The notes below the pieces were generated by a model, which had not been told where the DNA came from, did not search any database, and saw only the letters and a list, made by a program, of their open reading frames with translations. Below are positions 1 through 9,124 of a stretch of DNA of 64,000 bases, piece by piece. The DNA lies in NCBI RefSeq assembly GCF_014199445.1, contig NZ_JACIJS010000003.1, forward strand, positions 293,275 to 357,274. The letters are read 5' to 3'. Within the stretch, counting starts at the first letter, position 1, and the number at the start of each line of letters is the position of its first letter. This stretch comes from Rubricella aquisinus (GTDB taxonomy: Bacteria > Pseudomonadota > Alphaproteobacteria > Rhodobacterales > Rhodobacteraceae). The position numbers were made by a program, and so were the translations under genes.

Positions 1-399
1 CACCCCGGTCTCCCCATCCCCTGCCATGATCGCACGCTGAATGGGCGCGGCCCCGCGCCATCGGGGCAGGAGGGAGGCGTGGATATTGAGGCATCCGCGC
101 GTCGGTGCATCAAGGATCGCTTGTGGCAGGATCAGGCCATAGGCCACGACCACACCGATATCCGCACCAAGAGCCGCGAATTCCGCCTGTGCCTCTGCCG
201 ATTTCAGGGATTTCGGGTGCCGCACCTCAATCCCCAACGCCTCTGCCCGTGTGTGGACGGGGGAGGGCCGTAGCTTTTGCCCGCGCCCGGCGGGGCGGGG
301 CGGCTGGGTATAGGCGCAAATCACCTCATGGCCCGCGTCGATCAGAGCATCGAGTGCGGCGACGGAAAAGTCGGGCGTGCCCATGAACACAATGCGCAT
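1..399 (-). CDS. fmt: Methionyl-tRNA formyltransferase, N-terminal part (cut by window edge)
   Basis: Formylates the amino group of Met-tRNAfMet with 10-formyltetrahydrofolate for translation initiation. The 133 visible codons read [13 protein letters not shown] at the start, then a [13 protein letters not shown] segment and a conserved [16 protein letters not shown] block around residue 110, where the family binds formyl-folate (N, H and D residues of the active site lie in or just beyond this part). The ATG overlaps the TGA of the upstream deformylase paralogue as TGATG, so the genes are translationally coupled. Only the N-terminal portion is present because the gene runs off the left end; nothing suggests it is broken. 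Confidence 0.96.
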   Translation of the reverse strand, partial: MRIVFMGTPDFSVAALDALIDAGHEVICAYTQPPRPAGRGQKLRPSPVHTRAEALGIEVRHPKSLKSAEAQAEFAALGADIGVVVAYGLILPQAILDAPTRGCLNIHASLLPRWRGAAPIQRAIMAGDGETGV

Positions 400-902
400 C
401 AACCACCCCTCCGCTGCCATTTGCGGGATTTCTCAACGAGCATCTTGCGCTTCACCGGGCCAAGATGGCTGATGAACAACTGACCGTTCAAATGGTCAAT
501 CTGATGCTGCACGGATGTCGCCTCTAGCTGCACGAAATCGCGCTCCACCGCCGCCCCTGTTTCATCGAGGTAGCGGACCGTGACCGCCCGTGGCCGCTCA
601 ATCGTGGCGGAGACGCCGGGCAGGTTCGGGCTGGCTTCCTCATGGGCGCGCAGTTTGACCGAGGCATGGAGGATCTCAGGGTTTGCCAGCCGGATCGGCG
701 CGTTCTGCGCGGCGGAGCAATCGACGACCGCGAGCCGCAGATTGATGCCGAGTTGCGGCGCGGCAAGTCCGACGCCCGGCATGGCGTACATTGCCTCCAG
801 CATCTCGTCCCAGATCGCGCGCACCTCGTCCGTGACCGCCTCCACCGGGTCCGCGATCCGGCGCAGGCGGGCATCGGGCCACATCACGAAAGGGCGCGGC
901 AT
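399..902 (-). CDS. Peptide deformylase-like protein lacking catalytic residues
   Basis: A 167-residue member of the peptide deformylase family, lying between a canonical def and fmt. Motif I (GVGLAAPQ, residues 43-50) is intact. Motif II, EGCLS in active enzymes, reads EASPN here, so the metal-ligand cysteine is Ser91. Motif III, HEXXH, reads HQIDH (133-137), so the catalytic glutamate is Gln134. Both histidines remain. Known chemistry of the family predicts little or no deformylase activity. The gene starts 2 bases downstream of the true def stop and is coupled to fmt, so it is maintained in the operon. A regulatory or ribosome-associated role is possible but is only inference; a modified-substrate enzyme is the alternative. 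Confidence 0.9.
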   Translation of the reverse strand: MPRPFVMWPDARLRRIADPVEAVTDEVRAIWDEMLEAMYAMPGVGLAAPQLGINLRLAVVDCSAAQNAPIRLANPEILHASVKLRAHEEASPNLPGVSATIERPRAVTVRYLDETGAAVERDFVQLEATSVQHQIDHLNGQLFISHLGPVKRKMLVEKSRKWQRRGG

Positions 903-903
903 G

Positions 904-1422
904 TCAGGCGCGGGCCTTTTTCAGCTTTTTCATCTTGTTGGTGATCATCGTGCGTTTGACAGCCCCCAGATGGTCAATGAACAGCTTGCCGTTGAGATGA
1001 TCCAACTCATGCTGCGCGCAGGTGGCCCAGATGCCATCGAAATCCGCCTGATGTTCCTCGCCATCAAGGCCGAGCCAACGCATGGTGACAGCCTTGGGTC
1101 GGGTGACTTCGGCATATTGCTCGGGGATCGACAGGCAGCCTTCCTCATAGACATTCGTCTCGTCCGAGGCCGCGATAATCTCCGGGTTCAGAAGCACCAT
1201 CGGGGTCGGCTCCTGCCCCTCGTCGCGGCTGGCGCAATCCATGACGAACATGCGGTGCAGAACGCCGATCTGGGGCGCGGCAAGGCCGATGCCCGGCGCC
1301 TCATACATGGTCTCCAGCATATCGTCAGCGAGCGCGCGCAGCTGATCGCTGACATCCGCGACCGGATCGCAGGTTTTGCGCAGGCGCGCATCGGGGTGAA
1401 TGAGGATCTTGCGTAAGGTCAT
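904..1422 (-). CDS. def: Peptide deformylase
   Basis: Removes the N-formyl group from nascent proteins at the ribosome exit. The 172-residue protein has all three family motifs: GIGLAAPQ, EGCLS (metal cysteine) and HELDH (two metal histidines and the catalytic Glu). Length is normal for the family. It is the first gene of a three-gene minus-strand operon with a degenerate paralogue and fmt, so formylation and deformylation are made together. The lysine-rich C-terminal tail (KMKKLKKARA) may help ribosome contact, which is inference. The ATG at 1422 is the only start that keeps the conserved N-terminal ILIHPDARLR segment. Confidence 0.97.
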   Translation of the reverse strand: MTLRKILIHPDARLRKTCDPVADVSDQLRALADDMLETMYEAPGIGLAAPQIGVLHRMFVMDCASRDEGQEPTPMVLLNPEIIAASDETNVYEEGCLSIPEQYAEVTRPKAVTMRWLGLDGEEHQADFDGIWATCAQHELDHLNGKLFIDHLGAVKRTMITNKMKKLKKARA

Positions 1423-1497
1423 GACAGGGATTTATGCGAGCAGACCGCGCGGGGCAATCCCAGAAAGTGAAGAGTTTGCCTTCGTGGGGTGCGCGCC

Positions 1498-1962
1498 CTA
1501 TCCCGTCTTTTGCGGCTTATACGGGGCCATGCCCGCGCGGGCCAAGGCATCCGCCCGCTCATTTTCCGGGTGGCCCGCATGGCCCTTTACCCATTCCCAT
1601 GACACATCATGCCGGGCCTGCGCGGTGTCGAGCCGCTGCCAAAGTTCCGCGTTCTTCACGGGCTTTTTGGCGGCGGTTTTCCAGCCATTGCGTTTCCAGC
1701 CATGAATCCACTTGGTCAGCCCGTCTTTGACATAAACGGAATCGGTCACGAGCGTGATCGCTGTGGGGCGGCCAAGCGCCTCCAATGCGCTGATCGCGGC
1801 CATCAGTTCCATGCGGTTGTTGGTCGTGTCGGGTGCGCCGCCGCTCAATTCCCGCTCCTTGAGGATTTGATCGCCGTCCTTGGCCTGAAGCACAACGCCC
1901 CAGCCGCCGGGGCCGGGATTGCCGGAACACGCCCCATCCGTATAGGCGAAAAAGGCGGTCAT
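1498..1962 (-). CDS. rnhA: Ribonuclease HI
   Basis: Cleaves the RNA strand of RNA-DNA hybrids (R-loops, Okazaki primers) in the cytoplasm. 154 residues, the normal length. The DEDD active site is visible: Asp9 in [11 protein letters not shown], Glu52 in NNRMELMA, Asp74 in VTDS and Asp138 in ENERADALA, with the flexible-loop His in [10 protein letters not shown] chose the ATG at 1962 because the protein then begins [10 protein letters not shown] as in the family; the longer reading frame upstream covers the neighbouring gene. The start overlaps the stop of the DUF3429 gene by 4 bases, so the two are probably co-translated. Confidence 0.97.
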   Translation of the reverse strand: MTAFFAYTDGACSGNPGPGGWGVVLQAKDGDQILKERELSGGAPDTTNNRMELMAAISALEALGRPTAITLVTDSVYVKDGLTKWIHGWKRNGWKTAAKKPVKNAELWQRLDTAQARHDVSWEWVKGHAGHPENERADALARAGMAPYKPQKTG

Positions 1963-2417
1963 GCCAGCGCCCCGATCAGGAGGCAGATGCACACCACGGT
2001 TGTCAGCGGGATGCGCAGCGCCAGCCACCAGACCGGCGCGATCCCGCCCCGCTGAAACGTCACATCCGCCAACAAGAGCGCCAGAAATCCTGCAAAAATC
2101 GCCCAGATGGACACGTCCATGCCGCTTGATAGCGCGAAAAAGATCCAGATGGCTGGCAGCACCGTCATGGTCAATTCGCTCATGCTGGGGCTGCGGCCCG
2201 GTTGGGCGGCAAACCCCCACAGGCAGCCGCCCATGAACGCAAGGATGATCGTGCCGTAGCGCACCAAAACGACCTGACCGCCATTCGGCCCGTTTGGCAG
2301 GAACCAAAGCGCGGGCAATGTGCCCTGCGGCAACAGGATCATCGCCACCGCCCACAGGAATGGCAGCAATCCCGCCGCACCAAGGATCAGGGCTGGTCTT
2401 GGAATGCTGGCAAACAT
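1959..2417 (-). CDS. DUF3429-type integral membrane protein
   Basis: A 152-residue hydrophobic protein with about four to five predicted membrane helices (roughly residues 8-29, 50-70, 86-105, 108-120 and 130-150), resembling the DUF3429 family found next to rnhA in related bacteria. Its function is unknown. A strong Shine-Dalgarno (AAAGGAG, 7 bases before ATG) supports the start. The stop overlaps rnhA by ATGA, but I see no mechanistic link to RNase H beyond co-transcription. The family assignment rests on the LPFLWAVA and [16 protein letters not shown] segments and is from memory. Confidence 0.8.
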   Translation of the reverse strand: MFASIPRPALILGAAGLLPFLWAVAMILLPQGTLPALWFLPNGPNGGQVVLVRYGTIILAFMGGCLWGFAAQPGRSPSMSELTMTVLPAIWIFFALSSGMDVSIWAIFAGFLALLLADVTFQRGGIAPVWWLALRIPLTTVVCICLLIGALA

Positions 2418-2744
2418 CGTGGCTCCTTTTGTGCTGATGGTTTGGGTTTTAACGCGGATCAGGGCCGCACGGCAGCCCCGGTTCCGCTTTTTATTGAAAA
2501 AGAAATGTAGCGGTTTCAGGGGGTTTCAAATTGTAACGATTTTATCGGCCCATCCGCGTGAACCAATTGCGCGCTCATGCCGTTTCCCCCCTGAGACGAG
2601 GGATCAGGCATGAGGGGGTCTGACCATCGGTGGGGCACCATAGCTGCGCCCCCTGCGGATGAGGGGCCGCATCGGGCGCAGCGCATGGTTCCAGTTTCGC
2701 GGATCACCTTGGGGGAGGTGGTTCCGCGTCAGGCGGCGGGAGCC
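2418..2744. other. Intergenic stretch with a small inverted repeat
   Basis: About 330 bases between the DUF3429 gene and the 3' end of the exporter gene, both minus strand. Short reading frames here have no family features. The clearest structure is a perfect 8-base inverted repeat, CTCATGCC at 2574-2581 and GGCATGAG at 2607-2614, around a 25-base loop that contains a weaker TCCC/GGGA pairing. It lacks a T-run, so it is not a classical terminator. The promoter of the DUF3429-rnhA pair should lie near 2420-2520, where the sequence is locally AT-rich. Confidence 0.4.
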
Positions 2745-3359
2745 TTAGCGGGTTTCCGCCGCCAAACGCAGCGCCAGTGCGCCAAATGCCATGGCAAAGA
2801 CGCGCCGCAGCCATTTCATCACCGTCACATTGCCAAGCACATGACGCCGCGCTGCTGCCGCCGCAAAGCCATAGAGCAGAAATACGGCGAATGTCAGCGC
2901 CATGAACGCGCCGCCCATCACCGCCATTTGCACCGTTTCATTGCTCGCGCCGGGCTGGATGAATTGCGGCAGAAAGGCGAGGAAAAACAGCGACAGTTTG
3001 GGGTTCAGCACGTTGATCGCCACGGCGCGCAATCCCGTTTTGAGATAGGTGCGCGGTGTGGTCTGCGCGCCAACGTTCATCGCGCCCGCCTCCCGCAGGG
3101 TCATCCATGCCATATACAAAAGGAACGCGACGCCCGCGAATTTTACGATCTGGAAAGCCAGCGCGCTGGCATGAAGGATCGCCGCCAATCCCAGAATGGC
3201 AGCCACCAGATGCGGTACGATCCCGAATGTGCATCCTACAGCCGCCGCAACCATCGCCCGCCAGCCCCGGGTCAGGGCGACGGACAGCGTATAGACCACG
3301 CCAGTGCCGGGCGCGAGGACAACAATCAGGGCGGTGATGAGGAATTCAGGTCCGATCAT
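2745..3359 (-). CDS. LysE/RhtB-family amino-acid exporter
   Basis: A 204-residue inner-membrane protein of the LysE/RhtB superfamily, which exports amino acids or related metabolites by proton antiport. Visible features are the N-terminal helix with LAPGTGVVYT (the family's PGP-like motif), six hydrophobic helices, and the NVLNPKLSLFFLAFLPQF block typical of these exporters. The ATG at 3359 follows GGAG at about 9 bases; the longer frame overlaps the next gene's terminator and is unlikely. Substrate cannot be told from sequence. A second paralogue lies at 9901-10527. An imperfect dyad with GGAAC/GTTCC ends just before the start (3361-3383) could be an operator. Confidence 0.88.
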   Translation of the reverse strand: MIGPEFLITALIVVLAPGTGVVYTLSVALTRGWRAMVAAAVGCTFGIVPHLVAAILGLAAILHASALAFQIVKFAGVAFLLYMAWMTLREAGAMNVGAQTTPRTYLKTGLRAVAINVLNPKLSLFFLAFLPQFIQPGASNETVQMAVMGGAFMALTFAVFLLYGFAAAAARRHVLGNVTVMKWLRRVFAMAFGALALRLAAETR

Positions 3360-3400
3360 GGGAACACTCCAAGGAATAGTTCCACAAACCCTAATCGTAG

Positions 3401-3440
3401 AAAAGCTGCCTGTCTGCCCCCAATTCTGGGGAGTTGGCAG
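3401..3440 (-). terminator. Rho-independent terminator after ispH
   Basis: Reading the minus strand just past the ispH stop, CTGCC/GGCAG outer arms and CCCC/GGGG inner arms form a stem-loop (3406-3440), followed by CTTTTCTA. The position, 5 bases after the stop, and the T-rich tail fit an intrinsic terminator separating ispH from the exporter gene. Confidence 0.75.
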
Positions 3441-3444
3441 GCGC

Positions 3445-4395
3445 TCAGGCCACTTTTTCGCGCAGCACGCGCGGCACCTTGAATTCCACGTTCTCCTGCG
3501 CCGTCTCGACGATTTCGACGGTGACCTCATAGCGATTGCCAAAGGCAGAGATAACCTCGTCGATCAGCACTTCAGGCGCGGAGGCACCAGCGGTGATCCC
3601 GACGGAGGTGATCCCTTCCAACGCGCGCCAGTCGATATCCGCGGCCCGCTGGACAAGCTGCGCATATTTGCAGCCCGCCTTTGAGCCAACCTCGACCAGA
3701 CGGCGCGAATTGGACGAATTCGGCGCGCCGATGACGAGCAGCGCATCCACCAACGGTGCCACGGCCTTGACCGCTTCCTGCCGGTTGGTGGTGGCGTAAC
3801 AGATGTCTTCTTTATGGGGGCCGACAATTTTGGGGAAGCGGGCCTGAAGGGCTGCGACGATATCTGCCGTATCATCGACCGACAGGGTTGTCTGGGTGAT
3901 AAACGCGAGCTTTTCAGGATCGCGCGGCGTGATCTGCGCCACATCCTCGACCGTTTCGACAAGGATGACTTCGCCCACGGGAAGCTGACCCATCGTGCCC
4001 ACTGTCTCGGGATGGCCCGCATGGCCGATCATGACCATCTGCAAGCCGTTCTGGTGATGGCGCTCCGCCTCGATATGCACCTTGCTGACAAGGGGGCAGG
4101 TCGCGTCCACAAAAACCATATTGCGCCGCTGCGCTTCCTGCGGGACGGCCTTTGGCACGCCATGGGCGGAAAAGATCACCGGGCGGTCCTGCGGGCAGTC
4201 GTCCAACTCCTCCACAAACACCGCGCCCTTCGCCTTCAGATCATCGACGACATATTTGTTATGAACGATTTCGTGCCGCACATAGACGGGCGCGCCCCAT
4301 TTTTCCAAGGCCATTTCCACGATCTTGATGGCGCGGTCGACACCTGCGCAAAATCCACGCGGCGCGGCGAGATAGAGTTTCAGCGGCTGGGCCAT
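3445..4395 (-). CDS. ispH: 4-hydroxy-3-methylbut-2-enyl diphosphate reductase
   Basis: Last enzyme of the non-mevalonate isoprenoid pathway: reduces HMBPP to IPP and DMAPP with a 4Fe-4S cluster. The three cluster cysteines are visible at about residues 16 (APRGFCAGV), 100 (VDATCPLV) and 199 ([11 protein letters not shown]). Conserved HEIVHN, SAHGVPK and ITAGASAPE blocks are also present. 316 residues from the ATG at 4395, which has AGGAG 10 bases upstream and gives the expected [10 protein letters not shown] start; an in-frame start 11 codons earlier is less likely. It is transcribed alone or with the NYN gene upstream, and ends at a strong terminator. Confidence 0.97.
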   Translation of the reverse strand: MAQPLKLYLAAPRGFCAGVDRAIKIVEMALEKWGAPVYVRHEIVHNKYVVDDLKAKGAVFVEELDDCPQDRPVIFSAHGVPKAVPQEAQRRNMVFVDATCPLVSKVHIEAERHHQNGLQMVMIGHAGHPETVGTMGQLPVGEVILVETVEDVAQITPRDPEKLAFITQTTLSVDDTADIVAALQARFPKIVGPHKEDICYATTNRQEAVKAVAPLVDALLVIGAPNSSNSRRLVEVGSKAGCKYAQLVQRAADIDWRALEGITSVGITAGASAPEVLIDEVISAFGNRYEVTVEIVETAQENVEFKVPRVLREKVA

Positions 4396-4462
4396 GGGGG
4401 CGAATCTCCTGTAAACGTCGCCTGACACTATGGGGCAAAGCCGGGCAACGGAAAAGGGGACC

Positions 4463-5023
4463 TTATGTCTCGATCATGTCGTCGTCGCGCGGCTCCCGCG
4501 CGGGGCGGCCGATGACATCCTTGAGGTCGTCCAACTCGATGAAATTGTCCACCTGACGGCGCAAATCATCGGAAATCATCTGTGGATTGCTGCGGATCGT
4601 GGACACGACCGACACCCGCACGCCCATCCGCTGAAGCCCGGCGACGAGGGGTTTGAAATCCCCATTGCCGGAGAACAGCACGATGTGATCCACATGCTTG
4701 GCCATTTCCATCGCATCGACCGCAAGTTCCACATCCATGGAGCCCTTGATCTTACGCCGCCCTGCCGAATCGGTGAATTCCCGTGCCTGCTTGGTCACCA
4801 TCGTGAACCCGTTGTAATCGAGCCAATCAATCAGCGGGCGGATCGGTGAATAATCCTCGTTTTCCAGCAAGGTGGTGTAATAGAATGCCCGCGAAAGCCG
4901 CCCACGGCGCATGAATTCTGCACGGAGCTTCTTGAAATCAATGTCAAAGCCGAGCGCGCGTGCCGCCGAATACAGGTTTGCGCCATCTACAAAGAGGGCC
5001 AGTTTTTCGTTTTGATAGAACAT
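4463..5023 (-). CDS. NYN-domain (LabA/DUF88-like) protein
   Basis: A 186-residue protein of the PIN-like NYN family (LabA/DUF88), whose members are predicted metal-dependent RNases. The acidic pocket residues can be seen: Asp13 in LFVDGANLY, Asp in [12 protein letters not shown], and [12 protein letters not shown] conserved tail ([16 protein letters not shown]) follows. I chose ATG 5023 ([14 protein letters not shown]) because homologues I know begin that way; an ATG 4 codons upstream is possible. Its biological target is unknown. It lies divergently from folK, so the 90 bases between them hold both promoters. Confidence 0.85.
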   Translation of the reverse strand: MFYQNEKLALFVDGANLYSAARALGFDIDFKKLRAEFMRRGRLSRAFYYTTLLENEDYSPIRPLIDWLDYNGFTMVTKQAREFTDSAGRRKIKGSMDVELAVDAMEMAKHVDHIVLFSGNGDFKPLVAGLQRMGVRVSVVSTIRSNPQMISDDLRRQVDNFIELDDLKDVIGRPAREPRDDDMIET

Positions 5024-5115
5024 GTTGGAACCCATATATTGGTCAAATATGCAATTTTTGCTATGCACCCTCACTCTACGCCGCTGCGTGACGGATGCAA
5101 GGGCAGGGGGCGGCA

Positions 5116-5685
5116 ATGCATGACTATCTGATCGCCCTTGGCGCGAATGTTCCGACAGGCAACAGCGCGCCGGTTGACACCCTCGAATGGGCGCTCACAT
5201 CCCTTGCCGCAAAGGGTGTAGAGGTGGAGGCCGTCAGCGCTTTCTACGCCACGCCTGCTTATCCGGCTGGGTCCGGCCCGGACTTCGCCAATGCGGCGGC
5301 ACGGGTCAAAAGCAGCCTTGCCGCTGCCGATTTTCTGGCGCTCCTGCATCAGATCGAAGCTGATGCGGGGCGGCAGCGCGTCAAACGCTGGGGGCCACGG
5401 GTGCTGGACCTTGATCTTTTGGCCGAGGGCGCGCGCATTCTGCCGGACAGGGCCGTCCTGACCGAATGGATGGGCCTGACGGCTGAGGAGGCAGCGACCC
5501 TGACGCCGGATATGCTGTTGCTGCCCCATCCGCGCCTGCATGAGCGGGGATTTGTGCTTGTCCCGCTGGCCGATATCGCCGCCGATTGGCGCCATCCCGT
5601 GACAGGCAAAACGGTCACGGAGATGCGGGATGCCCGGCCTGCGGCGGAATTGGCACAAATCCGTGCTATTCCACGCAAACTCTAG
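5116..5685 (+). CDS. folK: 2-amino-4-hydroxy-6-hydroxymethyldihydropteridine pyrophosphokinase
   Basis: Transfers pyrophosphate from ATP to 6-hydroxymethyl-dihydropterin in folate synthesis. 189 residues from the ATG at 5116, which follows GGGGGCGG; an upstream in-frame ATG at 5095 has no good ribosome site. Recognisable blocks are LIALGANVP near the N-terminus, SAFYATPAYP, the RVLDLDLLAEG metal-binding acidic pair and LPHPRLHERGFVLVPLADIA. It is first in a plus-strand run with rpoZ and the ppGpp enzyme, an order common in this bacterial family. Confidence 0.95.
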   Translation: MHDYLIALGANVPTGNSAPVDTLEWALTSLAAKGVEVEAVSAFYATPAYPAGSGPDFANAAARVKSSLAAADFLALLHQIEADAGRQRVKRWGPRVLDLDLLAEGARILPDRAVLTEWMGLTAEEAATLTPDMLLLPHPRLHERGFVLVPLADIAADWRHPVTGKTVTEMRDARPAAELAQIRAIPRKL

Positions 5686-5775
5686 GGGAAACACGCCGGG
5701 CCGCCCTTGCATCCGGCTATCATGCGCGATATGTGCAGGGTTCGCCCCGCAGGACCGAGTTTTGGAGGATGCCGC

Positions 5776-6126
5776 ATGGCCCGTGTCACCGTTGAAGATT
5801 GCGTAGATAAGGTTCCGAACCGTTTCGAGCTTGTCATGCTCGCGGCGCACCGTGCGCGTGAACTGTCCACCGGTGCGCCGCTGACCGTGGATCGCGACAA
5901 TGACAAGGACGGGGTCGTTGCCCTGCGCGAAATCGCGGAAGAGACCATTGCCGTTGATACCCTGCGCGAGGACGCGATCGGCGCTGAGCAGGACCAGATC
6001 GAAGTGGACGAGCCGGAAGATGATCGGATGCCCGCCCTGATGGGTGAGACGTCCGACGCGCCCGAAGATGATATGTCCGAGGATGCCCTCCTCAAGGCGC
6101 TTCTCGAAGCGCAGGCCGGGCAGTAA
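5776..6126 (+). CDS. rpoZ: RNA polymerase omega subunit
   Basis: Small subunit that chaperones the beta' subunit and forms part of a ppGpp site on RNA polymerase. The 116-residue protein starts [29 protein letters not shown], split here only as a description of its conserved head (VPNRFELV and AAHRARE), after a strong GGAGG. The C-terminal half is a long acidic tail typical of alphaproteobacterial omega. Its TAA is in the same frame as the following rel gene and only two codons before that gene's GTG. Confidence 0.96.
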   Translation: MARVTVEDCVDKVPNRFELVMLAAHRARELSTGAPLTVDRDNDKDGVVALREIAEETIAVDTLREDAIGAEQDQIEVDEPEDDRMPALMGETSDAPEDDMSEDALLKALLEAQAGQ

Positions 6127-6132
6127 CACCGC

Positions 6133-8349
6133 GTGCCGGACGGAGCGAAAGCCTCGTCCACAGGAGAAGGCCACGCAGCCTTCTCCCCCACGGCTCAAGA
6201 GCTTGCCGCTCTGGTCAAGTCGTATAACCCAAGCTCTGACAGCGATCTGATCATCCGCGCCTATGCCTATGGCGCGGCGGCCCATGACGGGCAGAAGCGG
6301 CGCTCTGGCGAGCCGTATTTCACCCATCCCATTGAAGTGGCAGTGATGCTCGCGCATCAGCGGCTTGATGACGCGACCATCGTCACGGCCTTGTTGCACG
6401 ACACGGTGGAGGACACGCAATCCACCCATAACGAGGTGGTGGACCTGTTCGGGGAGGAGATCGCCAATCTCGTCAACGGCGTGACCAAACTGACAAAACT
6501 GCAACTCGCGTCCAAGGAAACCCGGCAGGCGGAGGATTTCCGAAAACTCTTTGTCGCTATGTCCGCTGACATCCGTGTGCTTCTGGTCAAGCTGTCCGAC
6601 CGATTGCACAATATGCGCACGATCAAGCATATGTCGCCCGACAAGCAGGCCCAGAAAGCCGCCGAGACGATGGAGATTTATGCCCCCCTCGCTGGTCGGA
6701 TGGGGATGCAGGGGATGCGGGAGGAATTGGAGGACTTGTCCTTCAAGGTGCTCAACCCCGAGGCCCGCGACGCGATCCTGCGCCATTTCGTGATCCTGCG
6801 CCGCGAAACCGATGATGTGATCCCCGCAATCGCGCAAGACATCGAGCTTGAGCTGCGCAAGGCCGGGGTCAAGGCCACCGTCACGGGCCGCGAAAAACGC
6901 CCCTATTCGATCTGGAAGAAATTGAAGGCCACAGATGGCGGCTCTCCTACCGCGAATACGCCCGATGACCAGATCGAGTTTCACCGCCTGTCCGACATTT
7001 ACGGCTTTCGCATTGTCACGCAGGATGAGCGGGATTGTTATGTGGCGCTTGGCGCGGTGCACAGGCGCTGGGCTGCGGTGCCGGGTCGGTTCAAGGATTA
7101 TATCAGCCAACCCAAAAGCAACGGATACCGCTCCATCCACACCACGGTGTCAGGCCGTCGTGCGCGGCGGGTGGAGATCCAGATCCGCACACAGGAAATG
7201 CACGAAGTGGCCGAAAGCGGCGTCGCGGCGCATTGGTCCTACAAGGACGGCGTTCGGCTGGAAAACCGGTTTGCCACCGATCCCGTCGCGTGGCTTCAGG
7301 GTTTGCAGGATCGGCTGACCGCAGCGGAGAACCCGGCAGAGTTCCTTGAGCATGTGAAGCTGGAGATGTTCTCCGATCAGGTGTTCTGCTTCACGCCCAA
7401 GGGCGAGGTGGTCAAGCTGCCGCGTGGTGCCACGCCGATTGACTTTGCCTATGCGATCCATACCAAGCTTGGTGATAGCTGCGTCGGCGCGAAGGCGGAT
7501 GGAAAGCGCATTCCGCTGTTTGCGCAACTGCGCAATGGGCAATCTGTGGTCATCATCTCTGCCCCCGGTCAGACCCCGCCGATCACTTGGGAGGACCACG
7601 TTGTCACCGGTAAGGCCAAGGCCGCGATCCGCCGTGCCGCGCGCGAAGAAAAGCGCGCAAGTCAAATCCGGCTGGGCCGCGAATTTGCCCGCGTCGCGTT
7701 CGAGAAGGTCGGCAAAAAGCTGACAGACAAGGCGCTGGGCACCGCCGCGAAACGGTTTATCGGCGTGGACCGCGAGGAATTGTTGCGCCAGATCGGTGCC
7801 GCAGAGCAATCGGCGGATGAGGTGGTCGGCTTCCTCTATCCTGAGCGCAAGGCCGCCGCCGATGGAAAAGATGCGACGCCATCGGGCGTGATCGGGCTTG
7901 AGCCGGGGCAATCGGTGCAGCCCGCCACCTGCTGCCGCCCCTTGCCCGAAGAGCGGATCATCGGCATCACCTTTCGCGGGCATGGCGTGGTCGTCCATGC
8001 CATCGACTGCCCGCGTTTGCAGGAATATGAGGATCAGCCCGAACGCTGGGTCGATCTGAAATGGGGAGACGGGCAAAGCCTTGGTATCTTCCGCGCCGAT
8101 TTGCATGTCATCATGGGCAATGATGCTGGTGTTCTGGGGCGTGTCTGCTCTCTTATTGGGGAGCATGGGGCGAATATCGCCAATATCGAGTTGGAAGACC
8201 GCAAGCCGGATTTCTACACCTTCCGCTTTGAACTGGAAGTCAAAGATTTGAAGCATATTTTGCGTATTCAGACGGCGATTGAGGCCGATTCTGCGGTGTC
8301 ATCCGTGCGGCGTCTGCGGACCAATACCGCCGTCGCCCCGAAACCATAG
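6133..8349 (+). CDS. spoT: Bifunctional (p)ppGpp synthetase/hydrolase (Rel/SpoT type)
   Basis: Makes and degrades the stringent-response alarmone. 738 residues with the full long-RSH layout: HD hydrolase (His65, HD at 89-90, ED at 93-94), synthetase (GREKRPYSIWKK, DIYGFRIV, then PKSNGYRSIHTTV and EIQIRTQEMHEVAE), TGS domain at about 415-475 (FTPKGEVVKLPRGATPIDFAY) and a C-terminal ACT domain (about 665-738). Both active sites look intact, as expected for the single RSH enzyme of alphaproteobacteria. The only plausible start is a GTG with a weak ribosome site, 6 bases after rpoZ, so translation probably depends on coupling with omega. Confidence 0.95.
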   Translation: MPDGAKASSTGEGHAAFSPTAQELAALVKSYNPSSDSDLIIRAYAYGAAAHDGQKRRSGEPYFTHPIEVAVMLAHQRLDDATIVTALLHDTVEDTQSTHNEVVDLFGEEIANLVNGVTKLTKLQLASKETRQAEDFRKLFVAMSADIRVLLVKLSDRLHNMRTIKHMSPDKQAQKAAETMEIYAPLAGRMGMQGMREELEDLSFKVLNPEARDAILRHFVILRRETDDVIPAIAQDIELELRKAGVKATVTGREKRPYSIWKKLKATDGGSPTANTPDDQIEFHRLSDIYGFRIVTQDERDCYVALGAVHRRWAAVPGRFKDYISQPKSNGYRSIHTTVSGRRARRVEIQIRTQEMHEVAESGVAAHWSYKDGVRLENRFATDPVAWLQGLQDRLTAAENPAEFLEHVKLEMFSDQVFCFTPKGEVVKLPRGATPIDFAYAIHTKLGDSCVGAKADGKRIPLFAQLRNGQSVVIISAPGQTPPITWEDHVVTGKAKAAIRRAAREEKRASQIRLGREFARVAFEKVGKKLTDKALGTAAKRFIGVDREELLRQIGAAEQSADEVVGFLYPERKAAADGKDATPSGVIGLEPGQSVQPATCCRPLPEERIIGITFRGHGVVVHAIDCPRLQEYEDQPERWVDLKWGDGQSLGIFRADLHVIMGNDAGVLGRVCSLIGEHGANIANIELEDRKPDFYTFRFELEVKDLKHILRIQTAIEADSAVSSVRRLRTNTAVAPKP

Positions 8350-8374
8350 TCCGATGAAGCGAGGCTGATCCCCG

Positions 8375-9067
8375 GTGTTCAAAAGGCGAAACCCGCTCTC
8401 CCGTGCCGAACGGTTGCGCGCCTATGTGATGCCGCGCACCGGATGGATGCGCGCGCTGGGCTATATGGGGCACCGGCTGCGGCGCCTGCCGGATCGGCCA
8501 AGCAAGGTGGCGCTGGGTCTCGCGGTTGGGGTGTTTGTCTGCTTTACGCCGCTCTTTGGGTTTCACATCGCGGCGGCAGCGGCGCTGGCATGGCTGATTG
8601 GTGGCAATGTGCTGGCCGCGATGATCGGTACGTTTTTCGGCAATCCCGCCACGTTTCCTCTGATCGCGACCATCAGCCTGTGGTTCGGGCGCAAGGTGCT
8701 CGGCATCGGGCATAGCTCAGAGACGATGAATGATTTTGAGCTTGTCGCCTTCGCCTTTGCCAAGGCGTTTCTTGGCGTTTGGCAAACGATGAAAAGCCTC
8801 GTGACGGATGTGCCTGCCGCTTGGGGGATGCTCGGCACCTTCTTTCAGGAACTTTTCCTGCCATACATGGTCGGCGGTCTGATCCCGGGTCTGATCGCGG
8901 GCGCGATCACGTTCTTTGTCAGCCGCCCGCTTGTCGCGGCCTATCAGAAGCGCCGGCGGGATAAGTTGCGCGCGCGGGTCGCAAAACGGGAAGCCCGTGC
9001 GCGGCTCGCCGCCGAAAAGGCCGCGCTCAAAGCGGGCAACGCAAAACATTCCCCGCCCAAGGGCTGA
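8375..9067 (+). CDS. DUF2062 membrane protein
   Basis: A 230-residue protein starting at GTG 8375, with a basic N-terminus, membrane helices at about 46-64, 67-88 and 150-180, and a highly basic C-terminal tail rich in Arg, Lys and Ala (residues 190-225). The GVFVCFTPLFGFH and FFGNPATFPLI segments match the DUF2062 family. The role is unknown. It sits between the ppGpp enzyme and pdxJ in the same run, 25 bases after the former. The tail could bind nucleic acid or ribosomes, but that is speculation. Confidence 0.82.
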   Translation: MFKRRNPLSRAERLRAYVMPRTGWMRALGYMGHRLRRLPDRPSKVALGLAVGVFVCFTPLFGFHIAAAAALAWLIGGNVLAAMIGTFFGNPATFPLIATISLWFGRKVLGIGHSSETMNDFELVAFAFAKAFLGVWQTMKSLVTDVPAAWGMLGTFFQELFLPYMVGGLIPGLIAGAITFFVSRPLVAAYQKRRRDKLRARVAKREARARLAAEKAALKAGNAKHSPPKG

Positions 9068-9124
9068 CCTGCGCGAAATTTCGGTCTATCTCTTGGAAAC
9101 CGAAGGCTATGGAAGGACATGGCG

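Noticed and set aside
2516..2707. Short minus-strand frame in the gap before the exporter gene
   Set aside because: 63 codons with no ribosome site or conserved motif; the inverted repeat inside explains its persistence better.
5071..7140. 689-codon open frame on the minus strand opposite folK, rpoZ and rel
   Set aside because: It is antisense to three well-supported genes, has no family motifs, and long antisense frames are common in GC-rich DNA with strong third-position bias.
7150..8256. 368-codon minus-strand frame opposite rel
   Set aside because: It shadows the TGS and ACT domains of the ppGpp enzyme and shows no homology features.
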